A DNA stretch of 63,102 nt from Melioribacteraceae bacterium (GCA_021647785.1 JAKIUC010000022.1:1-63102); one strand, 5' to 3'. Shown: positions 39,413 to 48,778, numbered from the stretch's first letter. Translations and numbers: made by a program. The notes: generated from the letters alone by a model not told the origin.

Positions 39413-40534
39413 TCAATTAACTAAATATATCACCAATACCGGTATAATAAAGAAAAGAATTAGAATATATGCAACAGGTATTAGTTTATTTTTGATTGAA
39501 TATTCTGCAAATTTATCTGCTAAGAATAGTGGAAATTTCTTAAAGGGCCACCAAAATATAATTCCGGAGATATTAAAAAGAAGATGTGCAAAAGCAACTG
39601 CCAATGCTGAAATACTTCCAGTAATAAGTGCAGCAAGAAGTGCTGTTACAGTTGTTCCTATATTTGAGCCAAGTGTATAGGGAAAAATTTGTATTAGGGT
39701 AAGCAAACCTGCACCAGCCATAGGCACAACCAAGGAAGTTGTTATTGAACTACTCTGCACCAATACTGTTAACAACAGCCCAACCACAAACGCTCTTGGG
39801 GCTGTTTTGAATAAAATTTCATCGAACCACGCTTTTGCTTTTGATATAATTAATACTTTAAGTGAAACAGTCATATATTTTAGAGCAATAAAAAGTATAG
39901 CCAATGCAGCAATAAGGGCAATCCATTTGTAAAGAGTTCCGTCACCAATGCCAGATTGCATTAGAGCAATAAACTCTTTAGAAACTGGTTTTGTTATTGC
40001 CTTTACTGGACTTAAGAAATCTAAACCACCAACATTTTGAAATGATTTTGCCAAAGCCTCAGATGCAACATCAAGAAAGTTTGTAGCAACCTGAATAGGG
40101 AATATTACAATAACTGCGAGGAAGTTAAAAAAATCGTGAACTGTAGCTGCTGCAAAGGCTCTCTTAAATTCGTTGCTTCTATTTATTTGCGGAAGTGATG
40201 CAATTGTGTTGGTAATGGAAGTTCCAATATTTGCACCCATTATAATGGGAATTGCACCTTGAATATTTAATGCTCCGGCTGCAACCATACCTACAACAAT
40301 TGATGTTGTGGAAGAAGATGATTGAACAACGGAGGTTGCAAGTATCCCGATAAAGAGACCTACAAACGGATTTGATGTTGTTTGAATTAAAGTGTTTGCA
40401 AAATCTTTTCCGAACAGTTTCATTGAATCGCCCATTAGCTGAAGACTTAAAAAGAAGAGATAAAGAAAAAATGCTAACTTAATACCTGCAATTAAATTTG
40501 GGTAATTGCTGCTAAACTCTTTTAGTTTTTCCAT
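39413..40534 (-). CDS. Na+/phosphate cotransporter, NptA/PNaS family
   Basis: 373 residues, about eight hydrophobic helices. Two inverted signature repeats are visible: ATSVVQSSSSTTSIVVGMVA (near 61-80) and TVLVQSSSITTSLVVPMAGA (near 258-277), each with the Q-S-S-S motif that binds sodium and phosphate, plus GANIGTSITN and GSNIGTTVTA. Operon with the PhoU-like gene. Its start faces the PiT gene across a 177-bp region with a Pho-box-like triplet. Confidence 0.92.
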   Translation of the reverse strand: MEKLKEFSSNYPNLIAGIKLAFFLYLFFLSLQLMGDSMKLFGKDFANTLIQTTSNPFVGLFIGILATSVVQSSSSTTSIVVGMVAAGALNIQGAIPIIMGANIGTSITNTIASLPQINRSNEFKRAFAAATVHDFFNFLAVIVIFPIQVATNFLDVASEALAKSFQNVGGLDFLSPVKAITKPVSKEFIALMQSGIGDGTLYKWIALIAALAILFIALKYMTVSLKVLIISKAKAWFDEILFKTAPRAFVVGLLLTVLVQSSSITTSLVVPMAGAGLLTLIQIFPYTLGSNIGTTVTALLAALITGSISALAVAFAHLLFNISGIIFWWPFKKFPLFLADKFAEYSIKNKLIPVAYILILFFIIPVLVIYLVN

Positions 40535-40616
40535 TTCACCTAATAGTAATAATTTGAATTATAAAGCTACTAAATAAGATTTTACTTTCAATAATAAACA
40601 ATTACTTAATACAAAT

Positions 40617-40644
40617 TTAACATTAACTTAACATTACCCTAACA
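40617..40644. promoter_or_regulatory. Pho-box-like triple repeat between two phosphate transporters
   Basis: TTAACA at 40617, TTAACA at 40628 and CTAACA at 40639 are spaced exactly 11 bp apart, the geometry of PhoP/PhoB binding sites (TTAACA-N5 direct repeats in the Bacillus PhoP box). It lies 83 bp upstream of the NptA start and 68 bp upstream of the PiT start, so one regulator could serve both divergent operons. A PhoR/PhoB pair is not in the window. Confidence 0.65.
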
Positions 40645-40711
40645 TTTAGAACTATAATTAAGATTATTTTTATCTATTAAATAACCTATAATAATATAGT
40701 GAATTGAAGGT

Positions 40712-42946
40712 ATGGAATTATTTTTAGTAGTACTCGTAATTTTAATTGTTTTGGCTGTAACTGACTTAGTTGTTGGGGTAAGTAATGATGCAGTTAATTT
40801 TTTAAATTCGGCACTTGGCTCAAAAGCAGCACCACGCTGGATAATATTAACTATTGCAAGTGCCGGAATTTTATTTGGCACAACCTTTTCTACCGGTATG
40901 ATGGAAGTTGCACGAAAGGGCATCTTTAATCCTGAAGCATTTATGTTGCCAGAAATTATGATTATTTTCTTAGCTGTAATGCTCACAGATGTTCTTCTAT
41001 TAGATTTATTTAACACCTTTGGTTTGCCTACTTCTACAACTGTTTCTATTGTGTTTGAGTTATTAGGCTCGGCTGTTGCTGTTGCAATTATCAAAATAAT
41101 GCACTCAGGACAAACAATTTTGGATTTATACCATTATATAAATTCTGAAAAAGCATTGCTTATAATTTCCGGAATTTTGCTCTCTGTTGTAATCTCCTTT
41201 GTTGTGGGGGCTTTTGTTCAATTTGTAACCCGATTGATTTTTACTTTTGATTATGAAAAAAGATTAAAGCGATATGGAGCCATTTGGGGTGCATTTGCAT
41301 TAACTGCTATTACATTCTTTATTTTAATTAAAGGGGCTAAACATTCTTCATTTATGTCGGCAGAAATTAAAGAAATAATTAAAATAAACACTTGGAATAT
41401 TTTATTATATGGAACAATAGCTTGGGGAGTTATACTTCAAATATTACTATCATTTACAAAAGTAAACATTCTTAAAATAATAATTCTTGTTGGAACTTTT
41501 GCACTAGCGTTAGCTTTTGCTGCAAACGATTTAGTTAATTTTATAGGTGTTCCTTTAGCTGGGTTAACCACCTATACATTAGGTGTAAATGCAGTAGGTA
41601 ACCCATTAGAACTTATTATGACAGAGTTAACAAAACCAGTTCATACAAATACATTGTTACTTCTGTTTGCTGGGTTGGTAATGGTTGTAACATTATGGTT
41701 TTCAAAAAAAGCAAACTCGGTTACTAAAACTGAAATAAATCTTGGACGACAAGGAGAAGGATTTGAACGATTTGAATCTTCGCTATTAGCACGAAAATTA
41801 GTTAGAGGAACAATTAAATTTAGCAGCGGAATTGAAAAGATTGTTCCGGAAAAAATTAGAACCGCTATTAGAGGAAGGTTTGAAAATGCAAGCAGACCTG
41901 TTGTAACTGCCGAGGGAGATGGTACTTCGTTTGATTTAATACGAGCATCAGTAAACTTAATGGTTGCAAGCGTTTTAATCTCATTTGCTACTTCTCTTAA
42001 ATTGCCACTCTCTACAACTTACGTTACTTTTATGGTTGCAATGGGTACATCGCTATCGGATAAAGCTTGGGGAAGAGAGAGTGCTGTTTATAGAATAACC
42101 GGAGTTATTACCGTTATTGGCGGATGGTTTTTTACAGCATTTAGTGCTTTTACCGGTGCTGCAATAGTGGCAACCTTACTTTTTTATGGTGAAATATATG
42201 CCATAATTCTGTTAGCTCTTTTGGTTGTTTATGTTTTAGTTAAAACTCATATCTTCCATAAAAACAAAGAGGAAGATGATGATGTTTTAATTGCAAGTGA
42301 AGATAATACTGAATTAGAGGCATTAGTTTCATCTATGAAAGAGAGCAATAAATTGATTTCATCAATTCAAGAAATTATTAATAAATCTTTAAATGCTCTT
42401 GGTGAAGAAGACATTACTAAACTAAGCAAGTTGAAGAAGGAAATAAAAACTCAAAAGAAATTATTAAATCAAAATAATAGCAGCGTTATTGATTTAATTA
42501 AATTGCAGGGAACTGATGATAGCAAACAGGAGAGAAGATATGGTAAATTAATTGTATCTCTACAATTGCTTCAAAAAAATTCAGTTAGTATTTGGCAATC
42601 CAGCTTTGCACATATTGATAACAACCATAAGTCGCCAGCTACTGAATTGATGAATGATTTAAAAGAGATAGCATCAAATTTAAATACTCGTATTCAAATT
42701 GCTACAGAATTGCTTGCCAATACCGAAATGGAAAAATGTAATTTGTTTGATAAAACCTCGAAAGATTTTGAAGATGTATTAAAGCATTACGATAAAAAGC
42801 AAATTAATCGAATGAAAGAGTCAACAGGCTCAATGAGAAATAATTTCCTATTCTTAGATATTTTCTCATATCTCGAAAGTATATCAAGCCAATTAAATGA
42901 AATGATAATTCTATATTGTAAAAATTATAATCATCTAAAATCTTAA
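40712..42946 (+). CDS. PiT-family inorganic phosphate transporter with C-terminal helical domain
   Basis: 744 residues. The PiT signatures are VGVSNDAVNFLNSALGSKAA (residues about 22-41) and AFAANDLVNFIGVPLAGL (about 269-286). A second half with LKLPLSTTYVTFMVAMGTSL follows a cytosolic loop, giving ten or more membrane helices. Residues from about 540 are hydrophilic and helical, resembling a fused PhoU-like regulatory domain. Divergent from nptA-phoU and sharing the Pho-box-like repeats. Confidence 0.92.
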   Translation: MELFLVVLVILIVLAVTDLVVGVSNDAVNFLNSALGSKAAPRWIILTIASAGILFGTTFSTGMMEVARKGIFNPEAFMLPEIMIIFLAVMLTDVLLLDLFNTFGLPTSTTVSIVFELLGSAVAVAIIKIMHSGQTILDLYHYINSEKALLIISGILLSVVISFVVGAFVQFVTRLIFTFDYEKRLKRYGAIWGAFALTAITFFILIKGAKHSSFMSAEIKEIIKINTWNILLYGTIAWGVILQILLSFTKVNILKIIILVGTFALALAFAANDLVNFIGVPLAGLTTYTLGVNAVGNPLELIMTELTKPVHTNTLLLLFAGLVMVVTLWFSKKANSVTKTEINLGRQGEGFERFESSLLARKLVRGTIKFSSGIEKIVPEKIRTAIRGRFENASRPVVTAEGDGTSFDLIRASVNLMVASVLISFATSLKLPLSTTYVTFMVAMGTSLSDKAWGRESAVYRITGVITVIGGWFFTAFSAFTGAAIVATLLFYGEIYAIILLALLVVYVLVKTHIFHKNKEEDDDVLIASEDNTELEALVSSMKESNKLISSIQEIINKSLNALGEEDITKLSKLKKEIKTQKKLLNQNNSSVIDLIKLQGTDDSKQERRYGKLIVSLQLLQKNSVSIWQSSFAHIDNNHKSPATELMNDLKEIASNLNTRIQIATELLANTEMEKCNLFDKTSKDFEDVLKHYDKKQINRMKESTGSMRNNFLFLDIFSYLESISSQLNEMIILYCKNYNHLKS

Positions 42947-42948
42947 AG

Positions 42949-43102
42949 TTATTTCAAAAGTTCATTCTTTTCAACAGCCATTCTGTAGTAGAAGATTGCA
43001 GAGATAAGTGTGAGCGGAGTAAAAATAATTATTTCAAGAAGATTGTTTGATAGTAGATTTCCAAGAGTGTTTAGGGCAAACACTCATGTTAATATCCAAA
43101 GA
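42949..43102 (-). pseudogene. Remnant of a small membrane protein
   Basis: The minus-strand frame reads INIILWILT, then TGA where relatives might have Trp, then VFALNTLGNLLSNNLLEIII, FTPLTLISAIFYYRMAVEKN and ELLK before TAA. Two hydrophobic segments are clear, but no start codon or longer frame is found upstream. I take it as a decayed gene. Family not recognised. Confidence 0.4.
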
Positions 43103-43157
43103 ATGATGTTTATTGTTCTATTTTAACTCTATTTGTAAACAATTAACTGTTGGATTA

Positions 43158-44342
43158 TTATACTTCCTCCAATGCTTTTTCTAAATCTGCAATAATATCT
43201 TCAACGTTTTCAATTCCTACCGAAAGACGAATTAGTCCATCTGTAATCCCTGCTTCTTCTCTAATCTCTTTACCCATCGAGGCATGTGTCATACTTGCCG
43301 GATGTTGAATTAAAGACTCAACACCACCAAGGCTAACTGCAAGCTGGCAAAGTTTTACTGAATTCATAACAGCTTCGCCAGCAGAAAAACCTCCCTTAAC
43401 TTCAAACGTAATCATTCCGCCCTGCGCAGTATGCTGCCTTTTAGCAATTTCATATTGCGGGTGCGATTTTAATCCGGGATAGCGAACCCATTCAATTTTT
43501 GGATGAGCCTCAAGCCACTCTGCAACCTTTTGAGATGAAACCGAATGACGCTCCATTCTTAGCGAAAGCGTTTTTAAACCACGATGAACAAGAAACGAAT
43601 TGAACGGATCAATTACGCCCCCTGTTTGATTTAGAATTTTTCTAAAATGTTTATATGTATCTTCATCCTTAACAATAATAACTCCGCCAACTACATCTGC
43701 ATGACCATTTAAAAATTTGGTTAAACTATGAAGTACAACATCTGCCCCTAAATCCAAAGGCTTCTGCAATGCTGGCGACATAAATGTGTTATCAACCACA
43801 AACTGTGCATTGGCTTCGTGAGCTATTTTAGCAGCAGCCTCTAAGTCTGCAATAGCAAGTGTTGGATTTCCTGGAGTTTCAATGTAAACAACTTTTGTGT
43901 TTTGTTTAATTGCATTTTTAATTGCATCCAAGTTTGACGCATCAACAAATGTAGTCTCCACTCCAAATTTTGCAAAGACTGTTTTTAACAAAGTAACTGT
44001 TGGTCCATAAACAGCCTCTGAGCAAACAATGTGATCGCCCACAGAAAGAAGAGCTGCAAAGACCGTGTGAACCGCAGCCATTCCACTTCCGCAGCCAAGT
44101 CCTTTGTGTCCATTCTCCAATGCTGCAATAGCATCTTCCATTGCTTCCACTGTTGGATTAAGCATCCGCGTGTATATATATCCTTTTTGCTCACCCTTAA
44201 ATAATGCACCGCCATGTTGGGCAGTTTCAAACTTAAATGTTGACGTCTGATAAATGGGTGGAACTACAGGCCCGTACTCATAATCTCCAACCCCACTGTG
44301 TACACACTTAGAATCGAAGCCAAGATTTTTTACTTCCGACAT
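43158..44342 (-). CDS. Cystathionine gamma-synthase/lyase or methionine gamma-lyase
   Basis: 394 residues, Cys/Met-metabolism PLP family. Start LGFDSKCVHSGVGDYEYGPV. The PLP lysine is in VLHSLTKFLNGHADVVGG, the substrate loop TSTFKFETAQHGG, the tyrosine region YIYTRMLNPTVEAMEDAIAA, and C-terminal VGIENVEDIIADLEKALEEV. Sequence alone does not separate synthase from gamma-lyase. Single gene with no sulfur-metabolism neighbours. Confidence 0.9.
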   Translation of the reverse strand: MSEVKNLGFDSKCVHSGVGDYEYGPVVPPIYQTSTFKFETAQHGGALFKGEQKGYIYTRMLNPTVEAMEDAIAALENGHKGLGCGSGMAAVHTVFAALLSVGDHIVCSEAVYGPTVTLLKTVFAKFGVETTFVDASNLDAIKNAIKQNTKVVYIETPGNPTLAIADLEAAAKIAHEANAQFVVDNTFMSPALQKPLDLGADVVLHSLTKFLNGHADVVGGVIIVKDEDTYKHFRKILNQTGGVIDPFNSFLVHRGLKTLSLRMERHSVSSQKVAEWLEAHPKIEWVRYPGLKSHPQYEIAKRQHTAQGGMITFEVKGGFSAGEAVMNSVKLCQLAVSLGGVESLIQHPASMTHASMGKEIREEAGITDGLIRLSVGIENVEDIIADLEKALEEV

Positions 44343-44586
44343 TTTAACTTTCTCCTTTTGTAATCAAAAGATTACAACAATTTCTAAAAAGATTTTATCT
44401 TCTAAATTATATTTTTTAATTTACAAACAAAACTGAAAAGTAATCAATTTTCATCTTTGAACTTAGTGTGACCCCTCTCACAAAAAACAAAATATCCTCA
44501 ATTTTTTTTATTTATAATTACTTATTTCTATTTAATGTCTTATTTTTAGTATTACTTTTTTTATATGTGGTAATTAAGTTATATAT

Positions 44587-44607
44587 GTAATTGACGTGGC
44601 GAAGCTG
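44587..44607 (+). promoter_or_regulatory. Leader motif shared by ugd and the 46462 module
   Basis: GTAATTGACGTGGCGAAGCTG here and GTAACTTACGTGGCGAAGCTG at 46402-46422 agree at 19 of 21 positions, 31 and 40 bp before their genes. It could be an ops/JUMPstart-like antitermination site for a polysaccharide-specific NusG paralogue, or the trace of the right end of the GTGGCGAAG-flanked inserts in GMD remnants (55141, 62912). Confidence 0.4.
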
Positions 44608-44637
44608 CGTTAACAAATAAAAATTTGGAAGAATATT

Positions 44638-45999
44638 TTGAAATTTGAAAAGAAAATATTGTGTATTGGTGCTGGCTATGTAGGTGGTCCTACTATGACT
44701 GTAATTGCTGATAAATGTCCGCAATACAAAGTTACAATTGTTGATATCAACAAAGAGAAGATTGCTGCTTGGCAGACTGATGATTTACCAATCTACGAGC
44801 CAGGATTATTGGATGTAGTTAAACGAACACGCGGAAAGAATTTGTTCTTTTCAACAGATATTCCAAAAGAGATTGATGATGCAGATATAATTTTTGTGTC
44901 TGTTAATACACCAACAAAAACATTTGGTGAAGGAAAAGGGAAAGCATCCGATTTACAATTTATTGAAAAAACCGCACACTCAATTGTTGAAGCTTCAAAC
45001 TCATCAAAAGTGATTGTTGAAAAGAGTACATTGCCAGTGCGTACAGCAGAAGCAATGGAAAAGATTTTAAATAATAATCCTAAGGGAATTCACTTTGATG
45101 TGATTTCCAATCCGGAGTTTTTGGCTGAGGGAACTGCGATTCATGATTTAAATAATCCCGATAGAGTATTAATTGGTTCTCGTGAAACGGAGGAAGGTTT
45201 AAAGGCTCGTCAAGCTATTGTTGATATTTATAAGAATTGGGTTGATGATGATAGAATAATCAGAAGTAATGTTTGGAGTTCAGAGTTATCCAAACTTGTT
45301 GCAAACGCATTTCTCGCTCAGAGAATTTCATCAATAAATTCTATTTCAGCTTTGTGCGAAAAGACTGGTGCTGATGTTAAAGAGATTAGCAGAGCTATTG
45401 GTGCCGATTCCAGAATTGGGAATAAATTTTTAAATGCCTCAATTGGATTTGGTGGCTCGTGCTTTAAAAAAGACATCCTAAATCTTGTTTATATCTCTGA
45501 AAGCCTTGGTCTTACAGAGGTTGCAGAGTATTGGGAAAATGTAATTAAGATAAATGATTATCAAGGAAAGCGTTTTGTAAAGAGAATGTTGGAGACAATG
45601 TTTAACACTCTTGCAAATAAAAAAATAGTTCTCTTCGGATTTGCATTCAAAGCCAACACTGGAGATACAAGAGAAACACCGGCATACTATGTAGCCAAAA
45701 TGTTGTTGGAAGAACACGCCAATGTTTATATCACAGATCCGAAAGCACTTAAAAATGCGAAGATAGATTTAGCTGAGTATGGCGATAGAATAAAATTCAT
45801 CGAAGATCCGTATGATGCAGCCAAAGATGCCGATGCAATTGCAGTTATGACTGAATGGGATTTATACAAAGAATTGGATTACAAAAAGATACACGACAGC
45901 ATGAGAAAACCAGCTCATCTTTATGACGGAAGAAGCATTTTGGACCATTCAAAAATTAAAGAGATTGGCTTTGATACACATGTTATTGGGAAACAATGA
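44638..45999 (+). CDS. ugd: UDP-glucose 6-dehydrogenase
   Basis: 453 residues, TTG start at 44638 after GGAAGAAT. Rossmann motif CIGAGYVGGPTMTVIADKCP, NAD contacts VSVNTPTKTFGEGKG, and the catalytic cysteine in SIGFGGSCFKKDILNLVYI; C-terminal substrate region VLFGFAFKANTGDTRETPA. Length and insertions match the eukaryote-like Ugd group. Oxidises UDP-glucose to UDP-glucuronate for polysaccharide synthesis; first of the nucleotide-sugar genes here. Confidence 0.93.
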   Translation: MKFEKKILCIGAGYVGGPTMTVIADKCPQYKVTIVDINKEKIAAWQTDDLPIYEPGLLDVVKRTRGKNLFFSTDIPKEIDDADIIFVSVNTPTKTFGEGKGKASDLQFIEKTAHSIVEASNSSKVIVEKSTLPVRTAEAMEKILNNNPKGIHFDVISNPEFLAEGTAIHDLNNPDRVLIGSRETEEGLKARQAIVDIYKNWVDDDRIIRSNVWSSELSKLVANAFLAQRISSINSISALCEKTGADVKEISRAIGADSRIGNKFLNASIGFGGSCFKKDILNLVYISESLGLTEVAEYWENVIKINDYQGKRFVKRMLETMFNTLANKKIVLFGFAFKANTGDTRETPAYYVAKMLLEEHANVYITDPKALKNAKIDLAEYGDRIKFIEDPYDAAKDADAIAVMTEWDLYKELDYKKIHDSMRKPAHLYDGRSILDHSKIKEIGFDTHVIGKQ

Positions 46000-46400
46000 G
46001 ATTAATTAGATTAGGTAGAACATCCCGGAAAAAGTGCGGGACAGGTCGGAGCAGGTCTGTTAAGTTTTTTAAATGAAATAAAATCTTGCACGCGGTACAG
46101 GTGTCTGCTTTTGTCTTGTGTCTGATATCTTGAATCTAATCCGCCGCGGCGGACTGAGGCTTTACCACAATTTGCTTTAATCTTTTATAATTTCATACTA
46201 AAATGTTTTTTTAAAAAAAAGTAAAAAAACAAAAATCTTTTTTCGATATTTAGTCTTAATATTTTTAAGGTTGAAAAAGGGTCGATTTAATACAACCTTT
46301 ACTAGTATGAACAAGCACCTTTTTTCAAAATAAACTAATCATATAACACTTTTGTGTGATTTAAGTATTGTTTTAAATTGTTTAACTTTTGCCTTGTTTG
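46000..46400. other. Intergenic region after ugd with palindromes
   Basis: No gene seen. The 14-bp perfect palindrome TCCGCCGCGGCGGA is at 46140-46153. 46023-46057 holds CCCGGAAAAAGTGCGGG followed by ACAGGTCGGAGCAGGT, related to the CCTGTTCCGC palindromes found at 22204, 46816 and 53904. The remainder is AT-rich with a weak hairpin (AACACTTTTGTGT, about 46346). Confidence 0.45.
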
Positions 46401-46401
46401 T

Positions 46402-46422
46402 GTAACTTACGTGGCGAAGCTG
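46402..46422 (+). promoter_or_regulatory. Second copy of the GTGGCGAAGCTG leader motif
   Basis: Nineteen of 21 bases match 44587-44607, here 40 bp before the small antitoxin-like gene. Presence in front of two unrelated genes of a polysaccharide region argues for a common regulatory or insertion-derived element. Confidence 0.4.
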
Positions 46423-46461
46423 TCTCTATTAGAGTTATTGGGTAGAAGAAAAAAATATAAG

Positions 46462-46656
46462 ATGAAGAAAAATGAAGAAATAGTTGTGAATAGGTTTAAG
46501 GGCTTTTCACCTGAGAAAAAACTAGATTTATCTATGCAGTTATATCATTCTGCGAAAGAGTTAAAGCGAGCTGCACTAAAACAATTCCATCCCGATTGGG
46601 ATGATGAAAAAATTAATGAAGAAGTGAGAAGGGTTTTCTTGCATGCAAGAACATAG
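46462..46656 (+). CDS. Small antitoxin-like protein that usually precedes a nucleotidyltransferase
   Basis: 64 residues from ATG 46462 (KKNEEIVVNRFKGFSPEKKL), with GGTAGAAG upstream. The pattern FSPEKKLDLSMQLYHSAKEL, followed by KRAALKQFHPDWDDEKINEE and ending RRVFLHA, matches the small proteins found directly before a MNT-type nucleotidyltransferase in toxin-antitoxin modules. The expected partner has been lost: only a C-terminal remnant remains at 46665-46740, cut by a MITE. Confidence 0.6.
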   Translation: MKKNEEIVVNRFKGFSPEKKLDLSMQLYHSAKELKRAALKQFHPDWDDEKINEEVRRVFLHART

Positions 46657-46664
46657 TTTATTCA

Positions 46665-46740
46665 AAACATTTAATTAATGAAAAATTATTAGAAGATTAC
46701 ATCCTTCTGTTTGGATTGGAAAAAGAGTGGAAATTATGTT
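46665..46740 (+). pseudogene. C-terminal remnant of a nucleotidyltransferase partner
   Basis: A frame without start reads SKHLINEKLLEDYILLFGLE, then KEWKLC, resembling the last helix of nucleotidyltransferases in this kind of module (L..Y...FGLE.EW). It runs straight into the inverted-repeat element at 46741. The body of the gene is missing. Assignment is tentative. Confidence 0.4.
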
Positions 46741-46901
46741 TAGGGGGTGGAATAGACATGTACCGTAGTCGGTAATAACTCGGCGATTTACAAGTTGTAT
46801 GATCGACAAAAACACCTGTTCCGCAAAGCGTGTTACAAGTTAGCAATTTAAGATCAATGACTTATTACACGCTTTGCGGTACAGGGTTATTCCACCCCCT
46901 T
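46741..46901. mobile_element. 161-bp inverted-repeat element, GGGGGTGG family
   Basis: Terminal inverted repeats TAGGGGGTGGAATA and TATTCCACCCCCTTA. Inside is a second inverted pair, ACCTGTTCCGCAAAGCGTGT (46814-46833) against ACACGCTTTGCGGTACAGGG (46866-46886), so one palindrome is nested in another. The same termini bound the 97-bp insert in the HEPN gene at 54489-54585. No coding capacity. Confidence 0.75.
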
Positions 46902-46963
46902 AGAAGATTAATACTTGCTTTAAAGAATACTTTTTTCAAAAAAAATAAATTATTAGGGAATAA

Positions 46964-48337
46964 ATGAACTACAAAGAAAAATTACTAAAAAAAATCAATG
47001 ATAAATCGTTTGCTGTAGGTATTGTTGGATTAGGTTATGTTGGCTTACCACTTGGACTTGAATTTGCAGAAAAGGGATTTAATGTTCTTGGCTTCGACCT
47101 TGATCAAAAAAAAATAGATTTTCTTGAAAAAGGCGAAACATATATAAAGCATATTCCAACTGAACGAATTAGTAAATCGGTTAATACTGGTTTTTTAAAA
47201 GCAACTACCGATTTTGAAAGAATGGGTGAGGTTGATGCAATAATTATCTGTGTTCCTACTCCGCTTGACCAGCACCGTGAACCAGATATGAGTTATGTAG
47301 AAGGGACTGCAAAGACGATTCAAAAATATTTGCGAAAGGGACAATTGGTAACACTTGAATCAACAACTTATCCAGGAACTACTGAAGAGATGTTGTTGCC
47401 TCTATTTGAAGCAGCTCCTGACTTGCAACAATCAATGACACCGAGCGATAGCGAGGGAAATAACACAATGACTAATTCTTTCGTTGTTGGTGAAGATTTC
47501 TTCCTAGCATACTCTCCTGAACGTGAAGACCCAAATAATAAAAAGTACAATACTGCAACAATTCCTAAAGTACTTGGTGGAATTACGGAGAACTGTAACG
47601 AAGTTGCTAAAGCACTTTACGAACAAGTGATAGTTGAAGTAGTATTAGTATCATCTCCTACAGTAGCAGAAGCAACTAAGATTGTTGAGAACGTTTACCG
47701 CTCAGTAAATATTGCTCTGGTTAATGAACTCAAAATGGTTTTCGACAAAATGGATATTGATGTTTGGGAAGTAATTAACGCAGCAAAGACAAAACCTTTT
47801 GGATTTAATGCCTTCTATCCTGGTCCAGGACTTGGTGGGCACTGCATTCCTATCGACCCATTCTACTTAACTTGGAAGGCAAGAGAGTACGAAGTAAACA
47901 CAAAATTTATAGAACTTGCTGGTGAGATAAATACATATCAGCCATATTATGTTATTGAAAAAGTAATGGAGGCGTTAAACGAAAGTAGTAAATCGTTAAA
48001 AGGGAGTAGGGTTTTAATACTTGGAGCAGCGTATAAAAAGAATGTTGATGACATGCGAGAATCCCCATCTCTAAAATTAATTGAACTTCTAAGAGAGAAG
48101 GGTGCTGAAGTTGATTACAATGACCCATATATTCCTGTATTACCCAAGACAAGAAAATATGATTACGATATGACTTCGGTTGAACTGACTGCCGAGAATA
48201 TTTCTTCTTATGATTTGATTTTAATAAGTACAGACCATGACGATTACAAAGAGCTTCTCGATTTAATAAACGATAACGCGAAAGCAATTTTAGATACTAG
48301 AAATTTATTCAACAATTACAAAGTTTTTAAAGGATAA
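46964..48337 (+). CDS. wbpA: UDP-N-acetylhexosamine 6-dehydrogenase, WbpA-like
   Basis: 457 residues. Rossmann motif AVGIVGLGYVGLPLGLEFAE, ICVPTPLDQHREPDMSYV, ESTTYPGTTEEMLLP, and the catalytic cysteine in GPGLGGHCIPIDPFYLTW; the C-terminal segment VLILGAAYKKNVDDMRESPS. The COG0677 branch acts on UDP-GlcNAc or UDP-ManNAc. With the WbpI/WecB-like epimerase and WbpD-like acetyltransferase downstream it suggests a UDP-ManNAc(3NAc)A-type pathway. Residues about 147-169 (APDLQQSMTPSDSEGNN) form an extra loop that many relatives lack. Confidence 0.88.
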   Translation: MNYKEKLLKKINDKSFAVGIVGLGYVGLPLGLEFAEKGFNVLGFDLDQKKIDFLEKGETYIKHIPTERISKSVNTGFLKATTDFERMGEVDAIIICVPTPLDQHREPDMSYVEGTAKTIQKYLRKGQLVTLESTTYPGTTEEMLLPLFEAAPDLQQSMTPSDSEGNNTMTNSFVVGEDFFLAYSPEREDPNNKKYNTATIPKVLGGITENCNEVAKALYEQVIVEVVLVSSPTVAEATKIVENVYRSVNIALVNELKMVFDKMDIDVWEVINAAKTKPFGFNAFYPGPGLGGHCIPIDPFYLTWKAREYEVNTKFIELAGEINTYQPYYVIEKVMEALNESSKSLKGSRVLILGAAYKKNVDDMRESPSLKLIELLREKGAEVDYNDPYIPVLPKTRKYDYDMTSVELTAENISSYDLILISTDHDDYKELLDLINDNAKAILDTRNLFNNYKVFKG

Positions 48338-48363
48338 ATCTATTAAGTCAAAATTAGAGAAAA

Positions 48364-48568
48364 ATGCCAATTAAAAAATTCACTTCATTTGATGATGCAT
48401 CTAAATGATCTTTGGGTATTAAACCCCGATAAAGAGTATTACGAAAAAGTGAAACAACATTTTAAGTTTTGGGGTAAGTTATCTGAAAGAAAAGTAAAAA
48501 AAGGGATACAAAAATTTAGTTCTTATGAGGAGTTCCTTAAAATAAAAGAAAAAGAGAAATTTAATTAA
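48364..48568 (+). pseudogene. Small module protein split by a +1 frameshift
   Basis: Frame 1 gives PIKKFTSFDDASK then TGA (48408). The +1 frame continues NDLWVLNPDKEYYEKVKQHF, then KFWGKLSERKVKKGIQKFSS and ends in KEKEKFN. Together they make a 68-residue protein of the PIK.F.SF.EAS..LW..NPD..YY family that precedes nucleotidyltransferases. One extra base around 48404-48406 breaks it. An internal ATG (48392) could still give 58 residues. Ends directly before the ATG at 48569. Confidence 0.6.
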
Positions 48569-48778
48569 ATGGAAAGAGTTGTAAATATTATAAAACCTGG
48601 AGAAGAAACAGATAAAAACATTTTATTTTGGAAGAGTAGAACTCCTGAAGAAAGACTTTCGGCAGTACAGGCTTTGAGAGAGCAGCACATAACTTTTTTT
48701 AATAAACAAGACGAATACAATGAAAGCAGAGAAGGACTTCGTAGAATTTATAGAGTTATTAAACGAACAGAAAGTTAA
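48569..48778 (+). CDS. Small conserved protein preceding a nucleotidyltransferase
   Basis: 69 residues (ERVVNIIKPGEETDKNILFW, then KSRTPEERLSAVQALREQHI and ending in LRRIYRVIKRTES). The FW..RTPEERL..V..LR.....F pattern is typical of small proteins coupled to MNT-fold nucleotidyltransferases in putative toxin-antitoxin modules. It overlaps the next gene by 59 bases in another frame. Which partner is toxin is unproven. Confidence 0.7.
   Translation: MERVVNIIKPGEETDKNILFWKSRTPEERLSAVQALREQHITFFNKQDEYNESREGLRRIYRVIKRTES

Noticed and set aside
44518-44724. Small minus-strand gene overlapping the ugd start
   Set aside because: AT-rich chance frame with no recognisable features; it overlaps the conserved Rossmann motif of ugd.
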